Positions 9,694 to 20,622 of a stretch of DNA of 64,000 nt are shown one piece after another. The first letter of the stretch is position 1, and each line of letters opens with the position of its first letter. Position numbers and translations under genes: made by a program. This DNA is from Cyanophora paradoxa. Lineage: Eukaryota > Glaucocystophyceae > Cyanophorales > Cyanophoraceae. The stretch is from contig QPMI01000638.1 in assembly GCA_004431415.1 (NCBI GenBank), positions 1 to 64,000 on the forward strand, read 5' to 3'. The notes under the pieces were generated by a model. The model saw nothing but the letters and a program-made list of their open reading frames with translations, was not told the DNA's origin and made no database searches.

Positions 9694-11235
9694 AAAGATG
9701 CCCCTTCGTGTAATTCTCTCATTATCAGGTGGGGAGCTCGTGGTATAATTATTACGAGATTGCTAAAAGAAATCGAAACTCGAACAGGAAAAAGAGTAAT
9801 AGATCTTGTTGACCTGGTGAGTGGAACATCCACTGGTGGGATAATTGCGATTGGTCTCAATGTGAAAACCCCGAATTTCCAAACGAACCTAAACTCACTG
9901 CAACCGATTTGCATTCCACTTATCTCAACCAACTGCCTTTAATCTTTGCAAATCCCCGAAATATTATAGATAATGCCCTCTTCAACACCAAGTATGATGT
10001 GACCCCATTGGAGACAGCCATTCTCACTGTTACTGGTGAGTCTCTCATCCAAGACTCTCTAAAAGATGTGGTGATCACAAGTTTTGATACTGTGAGTATG
10101 AAGCCCATCTTTATCACCAATGATAACTCCTACAAATCTATCCCCAGCAAGATTGCTGCAAGATCCACCTCTGCTGCACCTACTTACTTCTCACCTGTGA
10201 ACTATGATGGGATGTCTCTAATTGATGGTGCAATATCAGGTTACAACAATCCCAGTGTATGTGGTTACAGCCATGCTAAAAAGATCTATGATGATGATGA
10301 TGATATAATTGTGATCAGTATATCCTGTGGTGAGGTCAATGAAACAGATGCCCCAAATGTGGGATATTCCTATGAAGATGTCAACAGCTGGGGCATTCTC
10401 TCATGGATTGCTTCGACCTCTGGGAGTCCATTAATTAATATGTTGATGGCTGCAAGTGAACTCTCAGCCCTGGAAAAGATGCAAGAGTTTCTCCCATATA
10501 ATGATGACCAAGGATATGCAAGATATTATAGACTCTCTGTTCCACTTCCAAAGACCATAGTAAACTCTCTGGATGATACCTCTAAGATACCAGATATGAT
10601 AGATGCAACCGAAATGTATATAGCAGCAAACACTGTGATGATTGATAGACTCTGTGATTTACTGGTTGCAAATTATGAAATCAAGAACCCTGCAAGGTTC
10701 TATATATCATCCACTCTGAATAACATACCTCCCATTGATGCTAACTGGTATCTTCTATCAGATGGTGCATTCACTGCTTCATCATCAAAAATTGGAAGGA
10801 GGCATTTAAAGCAAGACCTTCATTAACTGGTTGGAGGCAAATGCATCTGCTCCTGATGGGATATGGAGTGTTCCCACTGAGTATCTCCAAGTATCCTTCC
10901 CATATATATTTGAGGTTGCATCTATAATTGCATATGGTTCTGGTGTGACCAATGCCTTTATTAAGACCTTCAATGTTGCAACATCACAAGATGGTGTTTC
11001 CTGGTCATTTATCAAGTATGAAGGTGTCAACAGAGTGTTCATGTGTGAAACTATTAATAATGCCCATAACAGTGGTGATGTCTCATACAGTTCTGGGTTT
11101 CCCACCTCTATTAGAGACGTTTTCTATGTTGGCTACCCTGTGAGGACAAGGTATATTCGTATTTATCCAATTGTATATATAAATGCCCCAACTATGAGAG
11201 TGGATGTTACAGGTGCATTTATTCGAAGTGTATAG
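9694..11235 (+). CDS. Patatin-like phospholipase fused to F5/8 type C (discoidin) domain (frame-disrupted)
   Basis: The start at 9694 (MPLRVILSLSGG) leads into the patatin glycine-rich loop, then GTSTGGI with the nucleophile serine, and LIDGAISGYNNP with the partner aspartate about 170 residues later. The C-terminal ~150 residues (10760-11235) fit an F5/8 type C domain: SDGAFTASSS, then WSVPTEYLQVSFP, SQDGVSW and RYIRIYP. Patatins hydrolyse membrane phospholipids; F5/8C domains bind carbohydrate or phospholipid headgroups. Together they suggest a membrane-targeted lipase used at entry or exit. Frame breaks occur at about 9731 (in a G run), about 9885 and about 10803. The two domains run on with no intervening start, so they look like one gene. 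Confidence 0.75.
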
Positions 11236-11282
11236 AAATTCAGGACTTCTGATGTATGGTGCGCCAGATTATGGCGATTTTT

Positions 11283-11340
11283 TACAGTAGCTACTGTATC
11301 GTCGTATACATTGTAGAGATTTTTAACAGTAGCTACTGTA
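11283..11340. repeat. ACAGTAGCTACTGT palindromes
   Basis: A perfect 16-bp palindrome TACAGTAGCTACTGTA at 11283-11298 is followed by ACAGTAGCTACTGT in 11326-11339 with T-rich leaders before both. It lies directly after the patatin fusion stop codon and could be a terminator or a protein-binding site. Confidence 0.5.
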
Positions 11341-11660
11341 TTTTCGCATTATTTTACTGTATGTAATATATACGTATATATACTTGATACCTATATCGTC
11401 GTGTAGATCTTTTCAAGCGCTTTCTAACGCTATTTTAGCGGGTGCGAGCGGATGATCTGGTGAGGAGATACAAGCGTTTGAAGATGGCGAAATCGCCACA
11501 GCAGCAACGCGATGCCCACAGTAGTAACGCGAACCGTCAAGTATATATATGCATATATATACACTTTTTTACCAGAAATTCCGTCTGAGTCAACCGGTCA
11601 TGCGGAGGTTTTGTGTATATCTGCAATATATATGTTTTCATATGCATCATAGTTTTATTT

Positions 11661-11858
11661 GTCACCTGTGACATAATTAATGTGGTCACCGGTGACTTAA
11701 TTTGTCACCGGTGACATAATTTCTTATGTGAATGTGGTCAACAATGACTTAATTTGTCACCGGTGACATAATTTCTTTGGTGAATTCGGTCATCGACGAC
11801 ATAATTTTGTCACCGATGACATAATTTGTCACCGGTGACATAATTTGTCACTGGTGAC
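11661..11858. repeat. GTCACCGGTGAC palindrome array
   Basis: About nine copies of a 12-bp palindrome, four of them perfect GTCACCGGTGAC and the rest one to three bases off, are separated mostly by ATAATTT spacers. The regular spacing and dyad symmetry resemble an operator or iteron array. The stretch is non-coding (11236-12152). Confidence 0.75.
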
Positions 11859-11890
11859 AAATTAATTTATTTCGTCAAATTATCCTATTG

Positions 11891-11992
11891 ACCGAAACTT
11901 CACCGAAACTTCACCGAAACTTCACCGAAACTTCTTTGAAACTTCGCTCCGAAACTTCATTGAAACTTCACCGAAACTTCACCGAAACTTCA
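11891..11992. repeat. ACCGAAACTTC tandem repeats
   Basis: About eight copies of an 11-bp unit ACCGAAACTTC, with two degenerate copies in the middle, lie just right of the palindrome array. The 67-residue ORF over it only reflects the repeat. Confidence 0.7.
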
Positions 11993-12152
11993 ATATCGGT
12001 CATATATATGTATTTTATCACCAACTGCTCCGTTTTTAATACTAAAAACAGATTCAAAATCCTCTCACCAGCGGCTATCAGGTTTCGGTGAGATCGGGCA
12101 CTAACAAAATAAAGAATTGACAAGGATTTCCTGGATTCTCTCAACTTCTGCT

Positions 12153-12395
12153 ATGGATCCCATCTACCAAGACCCTGCTATCATCCATGCTGCCCAATCA
12201 GACTGGATCCATGATTTCAAAACTGCTTTCTATTACAATTTCTTCATGTCACAGCCAGAGCATGTGAGACTGTTCTTTGTTTATAATTACCAGCTGGTTT
12301 CAAACCTTGAAACTTTCTTCTTGGAAATTATTGAAAAAGATAGACAAATGAGGAAAATTCGCCAGAGGTCTAAGAGATTCCGAAAGCGTTGTTAA
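12153..12395 (+). CDS. Small protein with strongly basic C terminus (80 aa)
   Basis: The ATG at 12153 gives MDPIYQDPAIIHAAQ, a helical aromatic-rich middle, and a very basic tail (RQMRKIRQRSKRFRKRC). AATTGACAAGGAT about 30-40 bp upstream resembles the element before the helicase gene. It converges on the integrase with only 1 bp between stop codons. No family recognised. The basic tail suggests nucleic-acid binding. Confidence 0.5.
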   Translation: MDPIYQDPAIIHAAQSDWIHDFKTAFYYNFFMSQPEHVRLFFVYNYQLVSNLETFFLEIIEKDRQMRKIRQRSKRFRKRC

Positions 12396-12396
12396 T

Positions 12397-13795
12397 CTAT
12401 TTCCTCTGCCCACTTCGTAGATTGAATCGAGTTTGGGGTGCAGTATATGTTTCCTTGGTGGTTGAAAAGTCATTATACCATCTCTGACTGTTAACTTCTG
12501 ATAATTTCTGGGTTCCTGCTATGGTCAACTTCTTTAATTCTTTCTCTACTCTACCCTTCTTTTGTGCTCTTGCTTCTGTAAGGGGTTCTTTTGGAACTTC
12601 ACTTGCTTTTTCTATGCCCTCCTTTCTGATTGCTGAATCAACCCTGGCTTCCTCTTTTGCCTGTTCAAGGGCATCCACTGTGGGAGTTTCATGATACTCA
12701 ACACCTTTAATGGGCAGCAGTTCATGAAAAGCGAATCTACCATCAACTATCTCACCACTGGGACTTCTGATTCTGAACTTGAAGCCCTCTCTGCCCTCCA
12801 CACTATAAACAATTCGAGACCAATTAACTCCCTGCTTTGCAAATGGGTTCTTTTCAACTTTCACTCTCACAAACATTCCAGGTTTCAGGGCATCAAGATA
12901 CTCAATCGATTTCTTGAATCTCTGATCCTCCATATTCACTATCTCTTTGTAGTGGGCTTCTGTGGTCTCTGCTGGTTTTCTCTTGGTTGCAGAGTGAATG
13001 GTATTATTATAATTAAACTCAATATCACCCAACACATCAAAAAATCGTGCAGTATTATTTGCAATGCAGTAGTTTGTGATCAATCTCTTGATCTGTCTGT
13101 TAAAGGCTTCAATTCGACCTTGGGTTCTGTGATCTGCAACATCACTTAGTTGATGCTCAATGAATTTCGTTCCCAAATAATCTGTGAATAACACATTGGT
13201 AAATTCGCTTCCACTATCACTCTGAATGCGAACAATAGGTCTGGGGACTCTCTGTTCAAGTTGCTTGAATGCTGCAAGTGTAGTAAGAGCACTTTTGTCT
13301 CTCATTGGAATAATGAACCCTGTTCTCAGGGTTGACTCCATTGCACTCATAAATGTATCATAACCATCATTCTGCTTTTTGTATGCAGGAAAGAAGAGCA
13401 GATCAATCACATAGGTATCAAGGGGTTGCCTAATTGGAATCATGGATCTCTCTTTCGAGATAGGGTGGGTGCATTAATTTGGACAACCTCCTGCTTATCA
13501 TACCATTCTCTCATCTTCTTGTAGTTCTCCTCTGGTAGTTCCTGTCTCATTGCAGTAAATCCCTTGTAGCCTGTCCTGGGATCATAGAACTTCTTAGCAA
13601 TCTTTGACTCTTTTGGTGCTGTCTCAGCTGGGAGTGTCTCTGGGATTAATTGCTTGACCATCTCTGATCTTTTAATATTCGACTGCTCTTCTCCTCCACT
13701 GGAACTGTGATGGGCAGGATATTCCCTCGATCTTCAATTGCCTCTTTTCTCACAATTCTTGGTGGTTGTCTCAATCCTATTTGTGTAGAAGGCAT
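12397..13795 (-). CDS. rve-family (retroviral-type) integrase of Polinton (frame-disrupted)
   Basis: The catalytic core in 12397-13443 has the DDE triad: D in YVIDLLFF, D in IQSDSGSEF and E in GRIEAFNRQIK. A C-terminal SH3/chromo-like segment (PGMFVRVKV, then GRFAFHELLPI) and a long charged tail follow. The N-terminal helical region (FYDPRTGYKGF...) lies in the next frame (13440-13661), and the start (MPSTQIGLRQPPR at 13795) in a third. Breaks are near 13660 and 13445, both in short repeats (an A run and a GAGAGA run). The enzyme inserts the element and makes the 6-bp duplication. The start is preceded by ATAAGGTAAAG. Confidence 0.9.
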
Positions 13796-13894
13796 CTTTA
13801 CCTTATCTCTCATATAATAAATGCAAGAGTCTGTGTGGAAGGAGAACACAATTCCAAACTACTTTGCAATTGAGCCCAATGATCCAGGATTAAG

Positions 13895-13972
13895 ATGTAT
13901 ATGGCTGCTGCATTTAATTCGCGGTTTGTTACTTCTTGGAGAGCGAAACCAAAGAAAAAGAAAGATCAATGA
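13895..13972 (+). CDS. Possible 25-residue basic peptide
   Basis: A tiny ORF in the gap between integrase and polymerase, beginning MYMAAAFNS and ending with KPKKKKDQ. The basic end recalls small DNA-condensing virion peptides, but there is no independent support. It could be chance. Confidence 0.15.
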   Translation: MYMAAAFNSRFVTSWRAKPKKKKDQ

Positions 13973-13978
13973 AGTAGA

Positions 13979-16900
13979 TTAGAGCCCAAATGGAATGCTG
14001 TGAATTCCATCGTCTAATATCTTCCTTTTGCTATCGAGTTGGTTTAGAGCCACCCTTCTGCTCTCCAAATCATATAGGTTGTGGTCTTGCCTTCGCTTGT
14101 TTACTACTGCTACTGTTTTGGTGATGCCTTCAAACAGGCATCTTTTGAAATCATCAAAGTGAACCTCTTTTGAGGAAGTCCCAGACATCTTTATTTTATC
14201 AAAGGTCTCAGTTCTGAAAGCATAGAGTTTCGATCTCAGACCTACATACTCCACAATCTTTGCATTGGGAAACTCGTTTTTATATTTACCTGGAATCAAA
14301 CGATTGCTCCTATCAAAGAGAGGGTGGGAGGGATCATAATTACTGCAATCCAGGTGTTCAGAAATTCGCTTCATCTCATTATTTAGATCATTGGTATGCA
14401 GCAGTAGGCAGAAAGAATCTGTATCATGGAATAGTAGCTCTGCTGTTTCCCAAGTTCTCCTCACCACATCAAAAAAGAACCTGCTATTATGGAGTTTCGC
14501 AAAATCCAGCACGAAAGCACCAATTGCAACAGGTTTATCTAAGTGAACATGCTTGGAATACATCTCAAAGGCAACAGCATTTTCGTTTAATACATTGGTT
14601 GCCTTGATGAGTGGACTTGCAGCATATTTCTTGCAGAGTTTCTCACTGTTTGCAATCTTTACCACAGAGCGACCCCTGCATGATTCGAGGCATTTACCAT
14701 AGATTGCATTGTTCATTAATTTAAAGAAGTCACTCTCGAATCTGGACATAGATTGGCGCCTCAATTTCGTATTTAGATCAATATAACTATTCATAAATGC
14801 AGAGGTTGCAAATGAGAGAACCCTGTGAACCTTCGTGATTATAATACCTTTGCTCACAAGATAGACCAAGAGAGGTTGGGAAATCACATAGTTGTTTTTG
14901 GGTGAGAATGTTGCTGTGAGTTTGGGGTCTTTGCTTATCTTCTCACCTGTGATATCCAGTAACTTTCTTTGATACCCACCCAGCATTTCGGTGGTGACAT
15001 GCTCTTTATTCACTACAAGTGGAAAATCGTAATGATCTGTGAGAGTTTGTGGGTATTCCAGGTCAACTTCAATGAAGGCACTTCGTCCTGGGGTCTCTTT
15101 AAGTGCCTCTGAGACATCTTCCCATCGAAAATCGCCAATGGGCAGTTCTTGACTGAGAGCATAACCATACAGATTATTTGCATCCAAGAGAACTATATGG
15201 TCATCTGGGTTTTCCACCTTTGCATATCGAGTAGGCATTGTAGCAAACCCACCTCGAATTGCCCTCTCAATAAATTCGTATTGCCCTACATCACTGATCT
15301 GCTCAATCTTTGCTCTGGTATAAATTAGCATTGCATCCCAGGATAATCCAGGAGCCGAAACATAATGGGCAGGATCTAATCCATATTGGGAAAACGCCAA
15401 TTCTCGGAAAGTCTGGAATTTACCCATTAGATCACTTGCATCCACTGCCTGGAAGTCCATGAAATGCGAAGCATCAATGAATTTCCACATGCCCCATTGC
15501 AGGGAGAGGTATTGGTCGAAATTCTTGCTCAGAATCTCAACACGAAGTCTATCATCTTGCTGTGCAATTTTGCGGAATATTTCGTGTCCACATTCATCCA
15601 TGTGATCCACCACAATTGCTACCTTGGTTTGCTTTGAGATTCTTCTGTGGAGGTTGCAGTTTCGGCATGCTTTCCCAATAAATGCTCCTGATTGATGACA
15701 ATGGTCTCTCACTGGGAAATTCTCATGGGTAAATCGTTCGGCACAGATATAACAGTGTTTAGTGATCTTGTATTGTGCTTTCTGCTCTTCTGTGAGTGGG
15801 TGCATTGGAATATTGGTGAATAGAGTGCGGATTACTTGGGGTCTGATCTCTGTGAGAGTGGTAAACAGAGCACCAAGTGGATCTGATCCTCGAAATGATG
15901 AGAGATCACCTCATCCCCCATCACAACTGTTAGAGAAACCGATTTTACCTCTCTTTTACTGCGGTTCTCATCAATTGGAACCGAGTGACTATCCATTTTT
16001 ACATAGCAGATAGTGGGAAGCCACACAGTTTTGCGAAGGTGTTGAAGCCCAAATGCAATTTGACTTCCAGATTTCGGGCATTTACCTTTGCTCTCCCTCC
16101 AATCAATGCAGCGATTGGCTTCTAAGTGAATGTCCAGCTTCTCCTGAGTTCTGAAACGAGACAGGCAGGTCTCACAGTAATAAATGCGACCATCATGGGC
16201 TTTATCAAAGGTGGTTTTCAGGAGTCTACTCAGAGACATGATGGTGATATAATGCCCTCTATCATCCTCTTCGTTTTCGATTAATAAAAGGTTAATCTTG
16301 GTCTTTCTCCTGGGGTTGCTGGATTGATGGAGAGGATAGAAACACTGTGCTTGATTATCTGCACCATAAATGTTGATACTCAGTTCAGGGTTCTGCTCCT
16401 CAAATCGATCAATAACCTCTGCATCACAGGCAACTGGAAACTGGATGCCTTCGAAATTGAGTTCGTTTAACCATCTTCTATACTGGCTGGGTTCATTGCT
16501 CTTGTGTTTATTAATATCATTTCGGTGCAGGTAAGCCAAGATTGCATACTTGAAGCAGTCTTGACCATCAATATTCTTCACATTCACAGTTGCTCTCTTT
16601 GATCCAATCCACTCAGGTGTTGAGAAGAAGCAACCACCCACAGGAGCATAAGACATTATAACCACTCTCAGCATCTCAATGCGATCCAGTCTGTAACTGT
16701 CCACTTGCATCATCTGCTCCTGCATGGATTGAAGGGCATTTCGCAGTTCAACATCAATATTTCGTGATCTTGTGATGACAAAGTAATCACTATAAATGAA
16801 TTTGGTGATCCACACCCTTGGATCACTCACTTTGGTGAATTTACAAATGAAGGTCAACCGAGTCTTAATTGCTCTCAGGTCTTGGAGTTTCTGTCTGAGT

Positions 16901-17259
16901 CTCTGAGGTAGAGTGGGTGCAATTCTCTCCAAGAATTCAATCCCATCTTGGATAACCTCCCCTCTTGCTCGATAGGTTAACCAAGAATATGCTTTGTTCA
17001 TGGCTTCCCCATCCTCAATCTCGGGTTCAATTGTTCCCAACCTTAAACCTTCATCCCTGAATTCCTCCATTTTCTCAAAACGATCATAGAGGCGATTTGT
17101 AATTTCTGTGAGTTGAGATAATCTTGGTCTCCTATCCAAGATTGCTGCCTGGCGATCATATTCGAATTCTGTAATATCACCAGTGACTAAAAGGGTTCCT
17201 AAAAGACCGAGTATTTCGTTTTTCTTTTCTTTGATGATTCTATTGGATTGGCGGGGCAT
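13979..17259 (-). CDS. Protein-primed family B DNA polymerase (one frame break)
   Basis: Two ORFs form one polymerase of about 1,090 residues. The N-terminal ORF (15832-17259) has the Polinton region CFKYAILAYLH, a NELNFEGIQFPV segment and a zinc finger YYCETCLSRF...H...C. The C-terminal ORF (13979-15805) has an HNH-like CYICAERF...RDHCHQSGAF...CRNCNL motif, polymerase motif A (LDANNLYG), motif B (NNAIYGK) and motif C (HDTDSF). All catalytic motifs are present. The frame changes near 15893, in CATTTCGAGG. The start at 17259 (MPRQSNRIIK) follows CTTAAAGTAAAAG. It replicates the element from its termini with a protein primer. Confidence 0.92.
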
Positions 17260-17315
17260 CTTTTACTTTAAGGGAACATATTATTTTTGGGCGTTTTAAA
17301 CGCATTTCGCATTTT

Positions 17316-17507
17316 TCAGGTTCTAATGATTCGCACATTCGTGCCTTTGGAGACATATACATTTACTGTGTCGAGTCTGCTTGCATAGAATCGCTTCTTT
17401 TGATATGGTCTACCATTAATCGCTCTGATCTTTGCAATATATTCCGCCACCTCTGCAATATCATTATTTTCGACCAGCTGCCGCTGAATTTCGTCGAAAT
17501 AATCCAT
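17316..17507 (-). CDS. Small hypothetical protein (63 aa)
   Basis: An intact ORF MDYFDEIQRQLVENND... with an acidic helical N-terminal half and a basic C-terminal half (RPYQKKRFYASRL). It lies directly upstream of PolB on the same strand, and the AAAAATTGAC element lies 48 bp before the ATG. Probably an early-type gene; no family recognised. Confidence 0.5.
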   Translation of the reverse strand: MDYFDEIQRQLVENNDIAEVAEYIAKIRAINGRPYQKKRFYASRLDTVNVYVSKGTNVRIIRT

Positions 17508-17554
17508 GTTCTGTCAAAGTCAAAGGGAAAACGCAATGAACCCTTAAATCGCCA

Positions 17555-17567
17555 GTCAATTTTTGTC
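17555..17567 (-). promoter_or_regulatory. AAAAATTGAC promoter-like element
   Basis: On the minus strand this reads GACAAAAATTGAC, 48 bp upstream of the 63-residue gene. It is followed by TGGCGATTTAAGGGT, which is also similar to the sequence beside the element at 20483. Confidence 0.4.
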
Positions 17568-17659
17568 AAAACACACCGATTTGCGATACGTTTTTATATT
17601 GTCCGATAAAGAATCGAAAAAGTCATCGAACCACAGGGGGGAGTCTGTGGTTAATTGGG

Positions 17660-17764
17660 TGTGACGCCTGTGACGCCTGTGACACCTTTTTTCAAAGGTT
17701 TGTAGATTTTTGAAATTTTAAAAAGTTTGAAAGTAGGCGTCACAGCCGTCACAGGCGTCACACT
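17660..17764. repeat. Internal copy of the terminal-repeat GTGACGCC/GGCGTCAC module
   Basis: The sequence matches the modules of the terminal repeats: GTGTGACGCCTGTGACGCC, the same AT-rich spacer (TGTAGATTTTTGAAATTT), and GGCGTCACAGCCGTCACA. It lies in the 350-bp gap between the small gene at 17316-17507 and the helicase, more than 9 kb from either terminus. Confidence 0.75.
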
Positions 17765-17861
17765 CAATAAAAAAGGTGTCACAGCTGTCACACAAACCAT
17801 TTACAGTAAGGTTTTTAAAAAATAAGAAATTCAATCAGTATTAGAATCGATTCTGTTTTGT

Positions 17862-19980
17862 TTACTCATCCCCACCTTCAACATCACTGTCATCCACCAA
17901 CTTGCGACTATGCTTCTTTTTGATCCCAAAGTAACCACGAGCAAGAACACCATTGACTCGCTTTCTCTCAGCCTTCACATTAAAGACTTCGCGAAGTCTC
18001 TTCAAGATAGTGCATTCTGTGATTTTCTCATCAGATTTGCCCATGTGATCCATCTTAAAGTGACTGATAATGGACTCACTTGTGGCGAAATCCCCTTGAC
18101 TCTTGGTGAGTTCATAACTCTCACGAATCCATTCTCCAATCTTGTCATTCTCATTGAAATATTCAACACCTTGATCAACAATGGACTGGGGTGGTTTGGT
18201 GACGAATTCATTGAGAGAATGGGTTCTCCACATTTCCAGGAGAATGGACATATGCGCCATTTTATAATCGTCATCATTCTTCATTAGGCGCATTAGAGTG
18301 GTGTCTGCTTTCTTCTCACCAGGCTGAGGATCGACCTTGAAGACATTTTCGAATCGGTAGTAGATAATTCGCCTTTGGATTGCTGCATCTGGTTTACTGA
18401 TTCCCAGGTTGTCATTTGTGGACAAGAACAACTGGAACATGGGAATGAATGTAACAAGATCTTTGAAAAGAGCTCGAACCTTCATCTCATTCCCACCAGT
18501 AACCTGTTTGATTTTGTTCAGTTGAAGCATATCACCATCTTCTGCTTCATTACTGAAAACAATTCGTTTACCAAGAATGCAAGCGAGTTCTGGGAAGCCT
18601 CTGACGAACTCTTCTTGGTTTAGTCCAATATGTCATGTCCAGTGACCCATAATACTCACCAAATGTGTCTTTCACCAACTCTTGGAGCAGTGATTTCCCA
18701 TTTGCTCCAATTCCAGTCCAGCAAGTGTATCTCTGATTTTCTGTCAAACCACTCAGGGCATAGGCGATTAATCCCAGCATGAATTCGCGGTCTGTATCCG
18801 ATTCAATAATATCTGCATAGATGGATTTAATCTTTGCAACCTTCTCTTGGTCAATTTCTGTGGTGTAATCGTAGCCAACAGTCTTACTCACCATATCATA
18901 TGGGAGTCCCTGTCGAAAAGTCATGGAGTTCAAGTCAAATACACCATTTGTGAACCCAATGATGTTGGGAACAGTATCAAGTCTCTCGAAAAAGGTCTTG
19001 TCACTGAACAGAACTGAAAGATCAGACATAAGTGCAGTTCTGTATGTAGTCTGTTTGAGGCTCTTAGCAATTCCCAGCAGAATCTTTGACCTTTCCTCCA
19101 AGGAATTGCGGTTCTCTTCATCACGAAGAGCTCTCTGTGCGAGTTGAACAGAACGTTGAAGATAAACTGGACAGACCTTGCAGCTCAAACAGAGAAAGAT
19201 TCGCTTCCCAGTTTCATCCATCTCCCAAATCCCACATACATCATTGAACTTGAACCAGGTCTTGTTGGAATACTTGTATTTGTCTTGCAGAACAAGATAG
19301 GCAACCTGTGCAACATCATAATGGGCACCATCAGATCCAGCAGACCGATCAATCAGATTTTCGATATTCGCATCTGTCTCTTCCTTCACACGAATTGTGA
19401 TAAGTCGCTTCTTGCAGTTTGCACTGTAACTCGAAACAATATATTTGTCCTTCTCCTTCCCTTGAACAATATACCAATTGTTCGAGTCATGGCTTCCCTT
19501 GCAGCAGGGACAGACCAGACCTTTGTTCTCAGCAGTGAAATTGTATCCCATCTTGGTCTCATTGATGATTGTGGGCAAGATGAAACCGAATTCTTCGAGT
19601 TTAGAAAGAATATGTTTCTGCAAATTCTCCTCAGCGCACCTTGCATAATAAGAATGTGCACCTTTGGGGAATTCGTAGTTTTCAACAATCCACTTTTGCA
19701 ACTCAGCCGTGGGTTCATTTAACTCACACTCAGATGCCCATGGCTCTCTGATCCATGTTTTGTTGGGACTGGGGCAAACATTAATCACCCCAGCAGTCCC
19801 AGTGGATGCAATCGTTTTGCAGTCATCGAATTTATCCCAAGACCAGGTTCCGTCTTTATGAGCGAAAAGCGGTCTCTTGGTATCAGGATCAACAGGAATT
19901 ACGATATTCTCAGACAGGACATCGTCTTCACGAAGCCAGTCAACAAGGCGTTTCAGGGATTTCTTGGCGGCAGCGTTCAT
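17862..19980 (-). CDS. D5-like primase / SF3 helicase (one frame break)
   Basis: The N-terminal ORF (18568-19980) has a Cys-pair region (CPCC) in its primase-like part, a D5_N-type segment (NGVFDLNSMTF) and the Walker A TGIGANGKS. The C-terminal ORF (17862-18530) continues the SF3 domain with QVTGGNE, LFLSTND (sensor motif) and a QRRIIYYRF arginine-containing stretch, then a winged-helix-like tail with a charged end. The break is near 18621, at a CC pair. It unwinds DNA for replication and may prime. An AAAAAATGAC element lies 57 bp upstream of the start MNAAAKKSL. It reads away from PolB across the internal repeat module. Confidence 0.88.
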
Positions 19981-20036
19981 TTCAACAATCGGGGGCTTCT
20001 TATCCTTAATGGAGAAATTAATTTCTCCGGATCCTT

Positions 20037-20049
20037 GTCATTTTTTGGC
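20037..20049 (-). promoter_or_regulatory. AAAAAATGAC promoter-like element before the helicase
   Basis: Minus strand GCCAAAAAATGAC, 57 bp upstream of the helicase ATG, with TTTAAAGG slightly further upstream. Confidence 0.45.
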
Positions 20050-20174
20050 GGCTAACCTTTAAATACCTTTGGGTTTTCCGATTGGCGCTCGATATATGGT
20101 AATGATCCATCGAAAAGTCGATTGATCATGGTAACAAAAAGGATTCAGCGGATATTTGGGACTTTGGGGGCGGT

Positions 20175-20402
20175 TCAGTATTTCCTGGGACGACCTACTG
20201 GGCGTTTTACTGGATTATTGGGATCCATCTCAGCAGCTTTCCTGCGATAATATCGTTCCAGTGCCTTTTTACGATATAATTCACGAAACTCCTCATCTTG
20301 ATAGCGTTTCTGGAAGTACAAGCGGTCATACAACCTTTTCCTCTCATTGGGATCCATTTCGCTCATTGCAAGTTCGAATTCGACCACAGATTCAGTTTCC
20401 AT
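20175..20402 (-). CDS. AT-hook protein (75 aa)
   Basis: An intact small protein. An acidic N terminus leads to a Arg/Tyr-rich helix (RLYFQKRYQDEEF) and a C-terminal AT-hook (KRPVGRPRKY), which binds the minor groove of AT-rich DNA. It lies upstream of the helicase on the same strand. It could act as an architectural or regulatory DNA-binding protein for the AT-rich element DNA or for host chromatin. Confidence 0.65.
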   Translation of the reverse strand: METESVVEFELAMSEMDPNERKRLYDRLYFQKRYQDEEFRELYRKKALERYYRRKAAEMDPNNPVKRPVGRPRKY

Positions 20403-20482
20403 TTGATATGTTCCTTATATTTGGACGAGAAAATAATTTGTCCGGGTTCACCAATCAAACACACCTTACCCTTAAATCCCTT

Positions 20483-20494
20483 GTCATTTTTTGC
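20483..20494 (-). promoter_or_regulatory. AAAAAATGAC promoter-like element before the AT-hook gene
   Basis: Minus strand GCAAAAAATGAC, 81 bp upstream of the AT-hook ATG, followed by AAGGGATTTAAGGGT. It overlaps the end of the 37-residue ORF. Confidence 0.35.
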
Positions 20495-20597
20495 AGATCG
20501 AGACCAGTTCCTGTCTACGCTTTTTTATTGCGGCTTCTGTCGCATATTCAGCGGTTTTCCTGTCAAGGATAGCATAGATCTCTGGGAGACTGAGCAT
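20484..20597 (-). CDS. Possible 37-residue protein
   Basis: A short ORF MLSLPEIYAILDRK... with a basic helix (AIKKRRQELV). It fills the gap between two minus-strand genes in the same orientation. Its stop codon sits inside the promoter-like element of the next gene. Plausible but unproven. Confidence 0.3.
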   Translation of the reverse strand: MLSLPEIYAILDRKTAEYATEAAIKKRRQELVSICKK

Positions 20598-20622
20598 TCG
20601 ATACTATCTACCAAGAAATAAA

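Noticed and set aside
11661-11992. Possible CRISPR-like array
   Set aside because: The units are short palindromes or 11-bp direct repeats with nearly constant AT spacers, not repeats separated by unique spacers, and no cas-like genes exist; the context is eukaryotic.
11888-12091. 67-residue ORF of TETSLKLHRNF repeats
   Set aside because: Direct translation of the ACCGAAACTTC repeats, without a plausible start context.
17316-17507. Idea that the 63-residue protein is the terminal protein primer for PolB
   Set aside because: Position next to PolB is suggestive, but no family similarity or priming residue can be argued from sequence; in Polintons the primer function is often placed in the polymerase N terminus.
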